From contig NC_090128.1 of the NCBI RefSeq assembly GCF_040581485.1, forward strand, positions 16,215,431 through 16,279,430: 64,000 nt of DNA. Direction: 5' to 3'. Shown here in pieces: positions 33,204-43,509 of the stretch. The DNA is from Linepithema humile (Eukaryota; Arthropoda; Insecta; Hymenoptera; Formicidae). A program made the translations under genes and the position numbers. Positions within the stretch are counted from its first letter, which is position 1; each line of letters begins with the position of its first letter. The notes under the pieces were generated by a model. It was not told the DNA's origin and made no database searches. It was given only the letters and a program-made list of their open reading frames with translations.

Positions 33204-35900
33204 ATGGCCGAGCGTATTTGCGATGTGGCCATGCTCCGATTCAAGCCCGCCCTTTGCCGGGCGGCATATTGGTGGTCTGAGGAGATCGCGAGACTAAGGA
33301 GGCAAGTCAACGCTGCCAGACGCGATCTCCTCAGAGCCCGACGTAGGGCGGGTGGAGAAGATGGGAGTACTGCCGTGGCGCGTGGCAAATATCTGGCCGC
33401 AAGGGGCTCACTGCGATCAGCCATCGGCAGGGCTAAGGCCAAGGCCTGGGAAGAACTGTTGGCGGAACTCGACCGGGACCCTTGGGGGCGTCCGTACCGC
33501 TTGGTCCTCAACAGGATGAGACCGGCGGCGCCCCCGATCTCGGAGACAATGGACTCCAAGTTCTTCGACCAGGTGGTGGGGAGCCTTTTCCCGGTTAGGG
33601 ATGTTTATATCTCTCCTAGGGGGGATCCCCCTCCCTGGTCTGGGGACTTGGACATCTCGGAGAGGGAGCTCTCCGAGGCGGCAAGAAGGCTGGGGGCTGC
33701 TGGTAAAGCCCCTGGTCCGGATGAGGTCCCCGGTCGGGTGTGGGCCTTGGCCTTTGGCGTAGTGAATGCCCGCCTGAGAAGGCTTTACAACATCTGCCTC
33801 AGGACAGGCACCTTTCCCTCCTTGTGGAAGAGAGCAAACCTAGTGCTCCTTCGTAAGGAGGGGAAGCCGGCGGAGCAACCTTCAGCTTACAGGCCGATAT
33901 GCCTGCTGGACGAGGTCGGCAAACTTTTTGAGAGGATTATTGCCGGCCGAATTGTCCAGCACCTGTCGCGGAGTGGTCCCAATCTATCGGAGGACCAGTT
34001 TTGGTTTCGGGAGAGCCGATCAACCACAGATGCAATTATGCATCTGTGGGCCCTCTTGGACCAAATTGTCGGGGAGAGAGACGTGGCGTTGGCGGTATCA
34101 CTGGACATCGTCAACGCCTTTAACTCCCTCCCCTGGGAACAGGTGGAGGCAGCCATGGAGTTTCATGGCTTCCCCTCATACAGGGCTGTCTTAGGGGACT
34201 ATTTCCGCGGCAGGACGCTCCAGCTAAGAGATCAGCTGGAGCGGGTGAGTCGAAGGCATGTCTCTTGCGGGGTTCTCAGGGGTCGGTGCTCGGACCCCTG
34301 CTTTGGAACCTCGCCTATGACAGGGTGCTCCGTACGGCGGTTCCCCCGGGCTGTCGTCTGCTATGTTATGCAGACGACACGCTGGTGGTGGCCCGGGAGA
34401 AGGACTAGAGGGTGCCGCTACCCGGGCGGTAGTGTACTCCATCAGGGCCATGGGGCTCGAGGTCGTCCCCCAGAAGACGGAGGCCCTTTTCTACAACAGG
34501 GCCTTGGGGCGGCCTCCCCCTATCCAGATGTGGGTAGGGGATGTCCGTGTCCGGGGGGGGGGGACCCAGATGAAATACCTGGGCCTCACCTTGGATGGAC
34601 TTTGGGGGTTTGAGCAGCATTTTGCTGTGGTAACCCCCAAAGCGGATAGGATGGCGGCGGCGCCTCCTACCAAACTTGGGTGGTCCAGTGTTCCGATTAG
34701 GGACCGGTTGTATGCGCATGTGCAGCTCTGCGCATGTGCGGTAATGGAGATCCAGTGCCGTTATATGTTGTGTGTTGACCGTATGACGGGACATTTTGAC
34801 ATGAGGAGGTTAGGTGACTACAAATAAGTAATATTTATATATTTACAAGCATGGAATCTACGGAGCCAGCAGCTAAAAAACCAAGAAGTAGAAAATTTCA
34901 ATCAATTTCAAAAAATTTTGAAATATTTTAAATGTAGGGGGGTAACGGTGCCTTGTTTAACTTGTATGAGACACTGTACTGACGCCGTATTGCCGCACAT
35001 GCGCATACAACCGGTCCCTAATCGGAACACTGGGGTGGTCCAAGCAACAGAGTCCGCAGACTCTACGCAAACGTCGTACAGTCGGTGTACCTATACGAGG
35101 CACCGGCGTGGGCCGATGGGGTCGTGGCCAGCCGGCGAATAAAGGCGATGTTACACCGCCAGCAACGCCGGCTGGCCATCAGGCTGATTAGGGCCTACAG
35201 TACGACGTCGTTCACGGCGGCCACGGCTTTGGCGGGCCTCCTCCCGGTCGAGTTTTTGGCGACCTCGTACGTCGAAGTTTATCTGCGTACGAGGGACCCA
35301 GACCGGCACGGGAGTGCCCGCCTCTCACCACGAGTCGTGGCCAGAATTAAGAGGGATGCCCGCCAAAGGGCCATTGAGGCGTGGCAGGCCTCTCTAATCG
35401 GCTCCGAGGCGAGCAGATGGACCATCCAAGCCATCCAGCCCTGTCTGCCGGAATGGGCAGACCAGAGAGGGCGCGGACTAGAGTTCCATCTTACACAGGT
35501 ACTCGCCGGGCACGGCTGCTTCGGTGATTAGCTGTGTAGGATTGGGAAGGAGTACACGGTTGAGTGCCACTACTGTGTGGCCGGTCGGGACTCGGTGCAG
35601 CACACTCTCATGGAGTGTGAAGCATGGAAAGTCGAGCGTCGGGTCCTGACCGCAGTGGTCGGCGAGGACCTCTCCTTACCGGCATTGGTGAAAGCAATGC
35701 TGGAGGGAGAGGAACAATGAAAAGCCGCCTCCGACTTTTGCGACAAAGTCATGTTGCAGGGAGATAACGCTCCTCCTTTTTATCCACCAACACAACTCCC
35801 CCCACCCCCAAGGGGACAGATGATTAACGGGGTCTCCTCAGGCGGTGGTGCTTACCATGCCCACCAAGCCTGGGAGGATCCCGGGAAGGTCCCAAAATAG
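33204..35900 (+). pseudogene. R1-like LINE ORF2 (linker, RT, C-terminal finger), broken
   Basis: The frame resumes at 33204 with MAERICDVAMLRFKPAL, without the endonuclease that should precede it. RT motifs: APGPDEVPGRVWALAFG, WKRANLVLLRKEGKPAEQPS, YRPICLLDEVGKLFERI, RSTTDAIMHLW, VALAVSLDIVNAFNSLPWEQ, a frameshift near 34250, catalytic-loop remnants (CYADDTL in another frame near 34365), EVVPQKTEALFYNR and MKYLGLTLDG. A 347-bp hAT derivative interrupts at 34686. Downstream LYEAPAWADGV, RLAIRLIRAYSTTSFTAATA, LAGLLPVEFLA and the finger CHYCVAGRDSVQHTLMEC follow. Stops occur at 35529 and 35718; the original end was probably near 35900. Confidence 0.85.
34686..35032. mobile_element. Non-autonomous hAT deletion derivative, 347 bp
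   Basis: TIRs CAGTGTTCCGATTAGGGACC and complement, flanked by GGGTGGTC on both sides (34678-34685, 35033-35040). Inside, an ATG at 34851 opens MESTEPAAKKPRSRKF, probably the N-terminus of the parent transposase, and it then stops. The same left terminal sequence occurs at 55188, next to a hAT transposase remnant. Confidence 0.9.
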
Positions 35901-36330
35901 GGCTCTCTCAACAAGGAAAGGCTGGGAGGGGAATTCTGTTATATTTCCTTCCGGCGGGGGGTCAGCCGGGAGCGGAGGCTCCTGACTGGCCCCAGTCCCC
36001 CACAAAAACACGGGAGGGCGGGGGAAGGCCGCGGTAGCCCGGCCTTCCCCGGCAGAGATGGAAAAAAAATGATGGGAGGATTGTACTAAAGTCCCCCTTT
36101 CCGAGAAGAGGCCACAATGCGGCCAGACATGAGGGGGGATGAGAAGACCACTGGTGATGCCTCACCCTCTTTCTTTTGATGATCTAGGAAGGCTACCGGC
36201 AGGGGTTTTAGTGGGTATGCCTGGGAACTTCCCGGGAGACTCCCACATAACCCAAGGGTCTTCCTCTGAGACCCGTGGGTATTCATAAAGAATTTCCCCT
36301 GCCTTACCAAAAAAACAAAAAAAAAAAAGG
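35901..36330 (+). other. 3' UTR and A-rich tail of the R1-like LINE
   Basis: G/C-rich, non-coding; shares GGTTTTAGT-GGTAT and GACCCGTGGGTATTC-like blocks with the 3' UTR at 17760-17880. Ends in an A-rich run at 36309-36328 just before the target duplication. Confidence 0.7.
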
Positions 36331-36790
36331 TCTGGGATCTTGTTGCGATCTGTTGGCCAGTATGTAGGGTGCTCTGGCGATATTATGCCAAGCCTGAGTG
36401 TCTCCACAGTTGGGATGAGTTCACGGCCCTTAGGAGAAGATAGTCTAGACCCCCAATAGACGTGCTTTGCATTATAATCCCCTCCAGCTATGAAACGGTG
36501 ACCCAGACTCTTGAATAAGTTGGAACTCTTTCTTAATGCTATGTTTTGGAGGGCAATAGATTGCAGTGATAGTCAGTGGGCCAGTCCTGTTCTCCACCAC
36601 GACGCTAGTGGTCTGAATATACTCTTCCCGAACTGGGCTGGATGAGTAGTGCTTAATTTTATTTTTAATTAAGATGGCTGAGCCTTCGTGGGCAGTTCCG
36701 TCGGGGTGGTTAGTGTTATATACAGTGTAGTTTAAAATTTTTATGTAACTTCTCAGTAAAATATGGCACGCCATTTTACTTTTTAATAGT
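36331..36790 (-). pseudogene. Jockey LINE endonuclease fragment, upstream part
   Basis: Minus-strand frames give YTVYNTNHPDGTAHEGSAIL, EEYIQTTSVVVENRTGPL, TITAIYCPPKHSIKK, a degraded GGDYNAK region, and PTYWPTDRNKIPD at the left edge. These are the conserved endonuclease motifs of Jockey ORF2. It continues at 17993-17903 once the R1-like LINE is removed. A frameshift and stops make it inactive. Confidence 0.75.
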
Positions 36791-36869
36791 ATAAAAAATA
36801 TTCTATCTAATATAAAAGTTTTAAAAATTAATTGTCTCAAAAAAAATTGTAATTCTAATGAATAAATTA

Positions 36870-37205
36870 AAATTATAATAAAAATTCAGAATTATTTTTA
36901 TGTCCCGACATAATTTTAATTTATCCAATTATTATTATGTCATAACATAATAATAATTCAATAAATTAAAATTATGTCGGGACGTAAAAATAATTCCGAA
37001 TTTTTATTATGTTCCGACATAATTTTAATTCATTCAATTACTATTATGTCACAATATAATAATAATTGAGTGAATTATAATTATGTCGCCACATAATAAT
37101 AATTGGATGAATTAATATTATGTTCGGACATAAAAATAATTCTGAATTTTTATTATGTCCCGACATAATTTTAATTTATCCAATTATTACTATGTTATGA
37201 TATAA
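36870..37205. repeat. Cluster of palindromic AT-rich repeats
   Basis: TATGTCCCGACATAATTTTA and its inverted forms recur at least six times, alternating with AATTATTATTATGTCA-type palindromes. Units begin GAATTTTTATTATGT near 36996 and 37144. It looks like a tandem or nested foldback with strong hairpin potential, just upstream of the HECT pseudogene start. Confidence 0.6.
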
Positions 37206-37734
37206 TTTTAATTCGGTAGCTGCTAGTGATTTTTGCTTCTACAATATTGGCAACACTGATTAGCGTCACTAAACAGTCCTTTAAGTATATGTTGCGCACA
37301 TGTCTTTTCCGCGTGATTGTATAACCTTCATTAATGAATACAATAAATTGAAAAATAATTTCGAGAAAATTCAGAAAAAAGTTAATAAAATGTCTGATAG
37401 GGAAATTGCTGATCGTTTGTTGAAGATAGCGGCCAGTGCATCTAGTAAATCAACACAAGAAGAACAAGATTTTTCATCTTTAGTGGCAGTTACACGAAAA
37501 AGTTTTAGAAGGAATAATGTTGCATCTAGTCCACAAGGCAGGAAAAGAAAAGCAACATTAAAAAAAAAAATATTTTTAATGAAACTAGCACATGCCGATT
37601 TTATCCCATCCAATACGGAATTGAAATTTTTAAAACAGAGAGGATTAGGTATATATATATTATTTTTTGTAAATTAAATATATAATGTAATATTTACAAA
37701 TAAATAAACTTTATATATATATATATATATATAT

Positions 37735-40700
37735 GGGACATTTTATATCAAACCGATCACCCTACCTACACAAAAATTGATTTGACCGATGTAGACATAT
37801 AAGGTCGCAAAATGTTTGTCTGTTAAAAGGCTTTTAAAAGAAAAGTGGCGTTTTGAGAAATTCAATATGGCGGATCAAATATGGCGCCTACAAAGTTCAC
37901 TCTTCATGGTTAATTTAGGAAAAAACTTTGACAAAATTTTCAAAAGTGAGGGAATATATCCCCAATGTATATATTAGACTGTTTTTGGGTCCACTGATTA
38001 CGAATCTATATTTATCGGAAATACGAAATTCAAAATGGCGGATCCAATATGGCGAACATAAAATCCATATAACAGTACTATAACGATTTCAGGTCACTTG
38101 AAGGTTAGGGTCAAAACCCTTTTTTCGGCTGGGGTTTTGAGGATCTCTAATAACAAATTTGCCATTGGAGTTTCGAAATTTAAAATGGCGGATTCAAAAT
38201 GGCACATGTTCCTCAACTTTCCCTCCTTTGAGGTAAAAAACCTAATCGATGTCCAAAAAATTCGCCATCAATGTTCTGATGCTAATAATCATTTTTACAG
38301 CTTTATAACTTTTGACTTCTTGTTCGCGGTATTTTCAGTGGTGATGAATGAGTGGCATTGAGTTCATAGCACACTTCACTCAATGGTTTCGAAGCGTTGG
38401 AGTATCGCTTGACAGTCAATGTTTTATTCGATTGTGGGATAAATGCATGTCCCATTTGAATTTGTGTTACACGTGGACAATCATTAAATCTTTTCGAGAG
38501 AAATTGGTGGGCTCGTTTATGATCATCTTTAGTATACAAGAAAAATTGTATGTCAAAGTTTCGCTTACTAGTAGCCCATGAAAATAGAGCTTCAACATTT
38601 AAGATAGCTTCATTGACTGAAGCTTGTAAACTAGCTCTTGCAGCTTCTCTTTTTACGATCGCTCCAACTCCACAACTACCCTTTCTGTGAGCTGTTGCAA
38701 AGAAATGCCAGTCAGCATATACGCCAAAATCTTTCTTATGGTGCATTAAATTACACATTTGGAAACGATTTTTAAAATGTTGTTTAGCACCATCACTAAC
38801 ATAGTTTATTTTTTTCAATTCAGGACAAATTTTGTGAATTTCAGGAATTAGTTTTTGTTGCATTATATACACCGCAGTAGCATCATGAGTACAGTCGGAC
38901 ATTGTTAACGTACTGAAATGTTTTATTTCATGACCAGACTTATAATAAACAACAGCCGGGAAAAATGTGCTTTGATCATTATTGAAATGAAATGCTTGTG
39001 CAGCGTTTTGAGCTACAAAAGCATAGTTCTCAGCGAAATCTAATTGGACTAATACCTCATTTTTTGAAATGTTATTTTTTATTTCAGAAATAAATTTTGT
39101 TTGCTCTTTAGAGATGAAGTGGTGAGGTATTAATTATCGCAGTTTAGAGCATAAAGCATCAGTAAAATCTTGTGAAGACAAACACTCTTTTATTAAAGTG
39201 CATCTGTCCGTAGATTGTCACGTGCTGAAAATAACTTGATGAATGTTGTGTTCATATAAAAGTTCCTCGATATAATCTGAAAACTTTGTAATTTTTGGGC
39301 ATAATTTACACTCATTCAAATAACACCGTAATTTGGGATTTCTGCATAGAACGTAATTTAGACAATCCTTATAATTTTTGAGGGTATTGTTTGACAGTTT
39401 TCCCAAATTAACTGCATCAATCATTGCTTTGAAATTCTCGTGAATCGTGCATACGCACACAATGTGCGTACCGGCGGATCCTGCTAGCACACACCATTTT
39501 GGTCTCAGTTCTGCAAATTTTGTTAATCCGATCGGATGTTCAGGAAACTGTTCCTTGAATAGAACATGCAAGTTCTTAATGTCATTGAGCAATAATTTTT
39601 TTTGCTCCTTTTTTTTTCCCCATCAATATCATACACTCTGACCGTATCTTTTACATTAGGCACGATCTTGCTATTTATATCATCTTCATAAAACTTTTGT
39701 ACTTTCTCCACAGTTGTTACAGGTAAAGTTTTTCCTGATGATGCTATTGGAAAAGCAAAAACTTCATGTGATGCTTTTAACTGTTTGGCTTTACGAGCCA
39801 TCCAGTACGAAGTGCAAAAGACTTTCGAAAGTTTACGAATGCTCCATGATTCAGGAGCAACAGTAAGAATACTCACACGTAACAAATCGTTTTTCGGCAG
39901 AGCATTGAATTTGTCTCCAAGACCATTAAAAATCTCTAAAAGATCAACTGGCGTACCTTCAACTGTATCCTAAGCAGAAGGTGAGTCAGTATTGTCTGGT
40001 TCGGAATCAAAACAAACTCATATTATTATTTTCATTATCAATTATATCTGCTTCCTTATTATAAGTAGGATTTGATTGTTTCTTATAAGATTTTCTGCAA
40101 GATTCACAAACTACTGATGCATTCGGTAATTCAGGAAAATCCTTTTTCATGTTTTTGGAGATCTTCCTAAGAGTTTTGCTTACGTGTCCTGAGACATTAA
40201 ATGGATTTATACACCTATCTGTACGATACTTTTTAGCAGAAGACATAACTGTAAAAGATGAAGATAAGCAAGAAAAAATTCACAACGGTTATTCTCATCG
40301 ACGACTTATTCTCCAATAGTCCTTTTCAGGATAATTGGTGAGCGAGTCTTTCGGAGCCAATTTCCATCCGCGTTTTCCAATAGTCCTTTTCAGGATAGTT
40401 GGTGAGCGAGTCTTTCGGTGCCAATTTCCATCCGCGTTTTCCAACAGTCCTTTTCAGGATAGTTGGTGAGCGAGTTTACAGAAAGAAAGATAACAAGAAA
40501 GTGTTGGAGAATACCTAATAAAAATAACCAAATTTCCGATGATAGATTCGTAATCAGCGGACCCAAAAACAGTCTAATATATGCATTGGAGATATATTCT
40601 CCCACTTTTGAAAATTTCGTCAATGTTTTTTCCTAAATTAACCATGAAGAGTAAACTTTATAGGCGCCATATTTGATCCGCCATATTGAATTTCTCAAAA

Positions 40701-40816
40701 CGCCACTTTTCTTTTGAAAGCCTTTTAACAGACGAACATTTTGAAACCTAATACGTTTACATCGGTCAAATCAATTTTTGTGTAGGTAGGGTGATCAGTT
40801 TGACATGAAATGTCCC
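37735..40816 (-). mobile_element. Unclassified DDE-type DNA element with about 300-bp TIRs
   Basis: GGGACATTTTATATCAAACC at 37735 is mirrored at 40816. Similarity between the arms runs to about 38030 and 40500. Both edges lie in AT-dinucleotide sequence, so the duplication cannot be read. AAATTCAATATGGCGGATC-type motifs repeat at 37858, 38027, 38172 and, inverted, near 40670, probably subterminal binding sites. The minus strand carries a broken transposase-like gene. It sits in an intron of the HECT pseudogene. Confidence 0.75.
38303..40246 (-). pseudogene. DDE transposase-like protein of unassigned family, broken
   Basis: Leftward from 40246: MSSAKKYRTDRCINPFNVSG with a CESCRKS zinc-like pair; PESWSIRKLSKVFCTSYWMA; a frameshift near 39600; KWCVLAGSAGTHIVCVCTIH; CKLCPKITKFSDYIEE; a stop near 39130; VLVQLDFAENYAFVAQNA; FFPAVVYYKSG; MSDCTHDATAVYIMQQ; NYVSDGAKQHFKNRFQMC; DFGVYADWHFFATAHRKGSC; AIVKREAARASLQ. 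The Asp residues in LDFAENY and VSDGA, with the later HFFATAH-KG motif, look like the acidic core of a DDE/RNase-H-fold transposase. I have seen this motif order in arthropod proteins but cannot name the superfamily with confidence. Confidence 0.65.
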
Positions 40817-41017
40817 ATATATATAAAGTTGTAACGGTGCAGCCCGCAAGCTGCATCGTTACGGCTACGGACCGTCCATCATCCGTAGCCCACCAAGGGC
40901 GCATCAAGCGCCGATAAAACTTTTATCGAAAACAACGGCGGTCAATCGCCGAACGGACCCCCACACCCGACCGTTCCGAATTTCCGTTAGTGGGGGCCCG
41001 CCGCCGAAACTGCCGAT

Positions 41018-42318
41018 CAGTGATGCAAACTCGAGCCGGCCAGCACCCGAGCACCGCGGTAGAGGAAGCACGCACACAAACGAGAATCGTGACGTCACAC
41101 GTACGTGTGCGCTTCGTCGTTCAGTTTGTAGAAGCGAGTGGACATACGTGTTCCGTCTCCTTTTTATCAAAGCGACGTTGCGCGCTTGTTGCGTATGACA
41201 ACGTGAAATGCTTTTTCAAGATTTATGTGATCTTGTAAAAAGTAAATAATATTGATATTAATAAAATATCAGAACATTAAATGTTTATGAATTATTAATA
41301 TGCGTTAATTGCGATAGTTAATACTTTAGAGTTTAATATTATGTTATACAGGGTGTCTCATAACTACCGCTTAATACTTTAATAGTATCTTTTGGAGATA
41401 AAATAGAGTAAAGAATCTTAATACAAAAATATCAAGGCTACAATAGTTTTTAAGTTATAAACGATCAAAGATGCTAATGATGTCGCGTAGGACGCTCGCC
41501 TGGCACGCTCAGGTCCGCAATTACACGTACACGCGTACCGATCTGTCAACTGCTATTGATTTTTACAAGTCAGGTGATATTGATTTTTACTGCACAGCTG
41601 ATTTTTCACGGACGTGAAATGCATGTGGATTTTCGTTACTCCAAATGTGAGAGTTGTGGCTGTTAACTACTCCTTCACGAGTAAAACGTGACTCGTCTGT
41701 AAATAAAATTTTATGGACAAAACCAGAATCTTTATTTTCATTTTCCAATAATCATGTTGAAAATGATGGGAGATTATACATGAACATTACGATATACTTA
41801 TTGTATTTTCTGTATCAGATTAAAACGCTTACAATAAATACAATGTAACGCATCTTTATTGAAAACATTTTCATCTAGAAGAATCTAATTTTATACATTG
41901 TTATTAGAGAATTAAAATAGAGATTCTGATTTGGTCATTAAAATTTTATTTACGGACGAGTCATGTTTTACTGGTGAAGGAGTATTTAACAGTCACAACT
42001 CCCATATTTCGAGTGACGAAAATCCACATGCATTTTGCGTCCGTGGAAAATCAGCTGTGCAGTAAAAATCAATATTACCTGACTTGTAAAAATCAATAAC
42101 AGTTGACAGATCGGTACGCGTGTAGTTACGGACCTAAACGCGCCGGTTCTACACGATATCATTGACAATCTTTGATCGATTACAAGCCTAATTTAAATCT
42201 CAAATAGTTTTATTATTAATTATTGAGTGGTCTTCCGCGCCACCCATGAGGTGCCACTTATAGCGCGTTAGGTTTTTCAACGTGGACCTTCGCCGGTAGC
42301 CCTATTATACCACATTGT
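41018..42318. repeat. Left 1.3-kb TIR with nested palindrome
   Basis: Pairs with 46711-48011. Inside it 41464-42177 is itself an inverted repeat. One half, read on the plus strand from about 41943, gives ILFTDESCFTGEGVFNSHNS and ENPHAFCVRGKSAVQ, a fragment of a mariner/DDE_3-type transposase. The block ending near 42316 (CCTATTATACCACATT) also occurs separately at 52386-52486. Confidence 0.82.
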
Positions 42319-42487
42319 ATTTTAAATAGTAATATATATTATATTATATACTATTATATACTAACACTAATACTTTTTTTGTAGTATACTATTTAACTAT
42401 GCTATACTATATTACTACGCTGTACTTTCAGGCATTATATAATAAAAAAAAACCAATTTTTTCATTTTTTATTTTATTTATTGAATA

Positions 42488-43140
42488 TTACTTAATAAAA
42501 ATATTTTTTATTATTGTGAGGCCGCCACGGCCCCCTTTACCGCCAGGGCCTCCTCTGCCGCCACGGCCTCCTCTGCTGCTACGGGCGCATCGTCCTCCGG
42601 TACCGCCACGTTCTCCTCTACCGCTGGCAAAGCCTCCTCGCTGGCGGTACCAGCGGGCCCTAGAGCGGCCGGCTCCTCTTCTTTTTCTTTCTAAAAAATT
42701 AATAATAGTATTTACAATTAGATTTACGATTGTATACTCGTATATTAATTAATAATTGTATTGTATGAAGTAAATAACTTACTAGCTTTGTTTTTTGGTT
42801 GCTGCTGTTGCGGCTGTTCCTGTTGCTGCTGTTGCGGCTGTTCCTGTTGCTGCTGCAGCTGCTGCAGCTGATACAGCTGTTGCTGTGTTTCCAGCTGTCG
42901 TTGTTGTTGTGCTTGTTGCTGCTGCAGTATTTGCTGCAGCAGCTGATGCAAGGATGCACCTTCTTCTTGCGTAGTATGTTCTGTTAAAATAAAAAAGAAA
43001 TATATATTTTATCAATTAGTAACATAAACATACAAAATAAATTATGACGTAGTTTTTTTAAAACATTTTTACGTCCGTTTTATAACAAAAATGAATAATA
43101 ATAATTTTATTTATTACTTACGAGACAAATTGCCTTCCAT
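42488..43140 (-). CDS. Spliced Q-rich/RGG-rich protein carried by the hAT element
   Basis: Three exons on the minus strand: 43140-43122, 42980-42783 and 42690-42488. Donors are GTAAGT at both introns, acceptors AACAG and TTTTAG, and phases agree (phase 1 at both). The predicted 139-aa product starts MEGNLSQHTTQEEGAS, has a glutamine-rich region of about 50 residues (LHQLLQQILQQQQAQQQRQL and further), a basic junction (KNKAKRKRRGAG), and a C-terminal region with six RGG triplets, ending at a TAA at 42488. RGG boxes commonly bind RNA and Q-rich regions self-associate, so an RNA- or DNA-binding condensate-forming protein is possible; that is inference. AATAAA follows the stop. Its start is 370 bp from the transposase start, head to head. 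Exon 3 is much more GC-rich than its surroundings. I know no hAT family with such a partner gene. Confidence 0.68.
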
Positions 43141-43509
43141 TGCAAACGTTTTGCACTTTTGTCAGCAGGACACGGGTGCGGCTGACATGTAACAATAGTA
43201 AACCGCTGCGCGGGGCCGCGTCTGTTGTTCTATTTTTTGTTAAGAAGCACGGTTTATTTTTACTTCTATACTCTATATGTCGTTAATTTTTTTGACGTTC
43301 ATTAGCCTGTGTAGTACTCTTGTTGGCTTATAATTGCGAGTAAACGTATTTCTTACACGTTTTATTAAATCGCAACGTTGATGAGAAAACTGAGACAGTC
43401 TCGACTGTAAGTTTTTCAATATATTTCCATATATTTCCTTGTTTTTTCTTCTTTTAATTTTCGTCTAATTTAATTCTTCGTCTTTGTTTCTTTTTTCTTC
43501 TATATTAAA
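43141..43509. promoter_or_regulatory. Shared region between two divergent hAT-borne genes
   Basis: The 369 bases separate the start codons of the Q/RGG gene (minus) and the transposase (plus). A G/C-rich patch at about 43165-43225 lies in AT-rich sequence. Bidirectional promoter activity is inferred from the arrangement only. Confidence 0.4.

Larger units (their letters stand above)
17994..36330 (+). mobile_element. R1-like LINE, near full length, with at least five nested insertions
   Basis: Borders are an 11-bp duplication TCTGGGATCTT (17983-17993, 36331-36341) and a poly(A)-like 3' end at 36309-36328. Parts in order: 5' UTR with 110-bp tandem repeats (18260-18600 and 19981-20310), 5' leader to 21464, continuation 26742-27020, ORF1 28117-30609, ORF2 from 33204 to 35900, 3' UTR to 36330. 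Subtracting the insertions leaves about 7.7 kb, consistent with one original copy. The endonuclease domain is missing. Confidence 0.78.

Noticed and set aside
36870..37205. CRISPR-like array
   Set aside because: Units are palindromic and variable without unique spacers of constant length, and the context is a eukaryotic genome.
42488..42690. Alanine/glutamate-rich reading of the GC-rich block on the minus strand
   Set aside because: That frame also ends in a stop, but it does not match the phase set by the two upstream exons; the RGG frame does.
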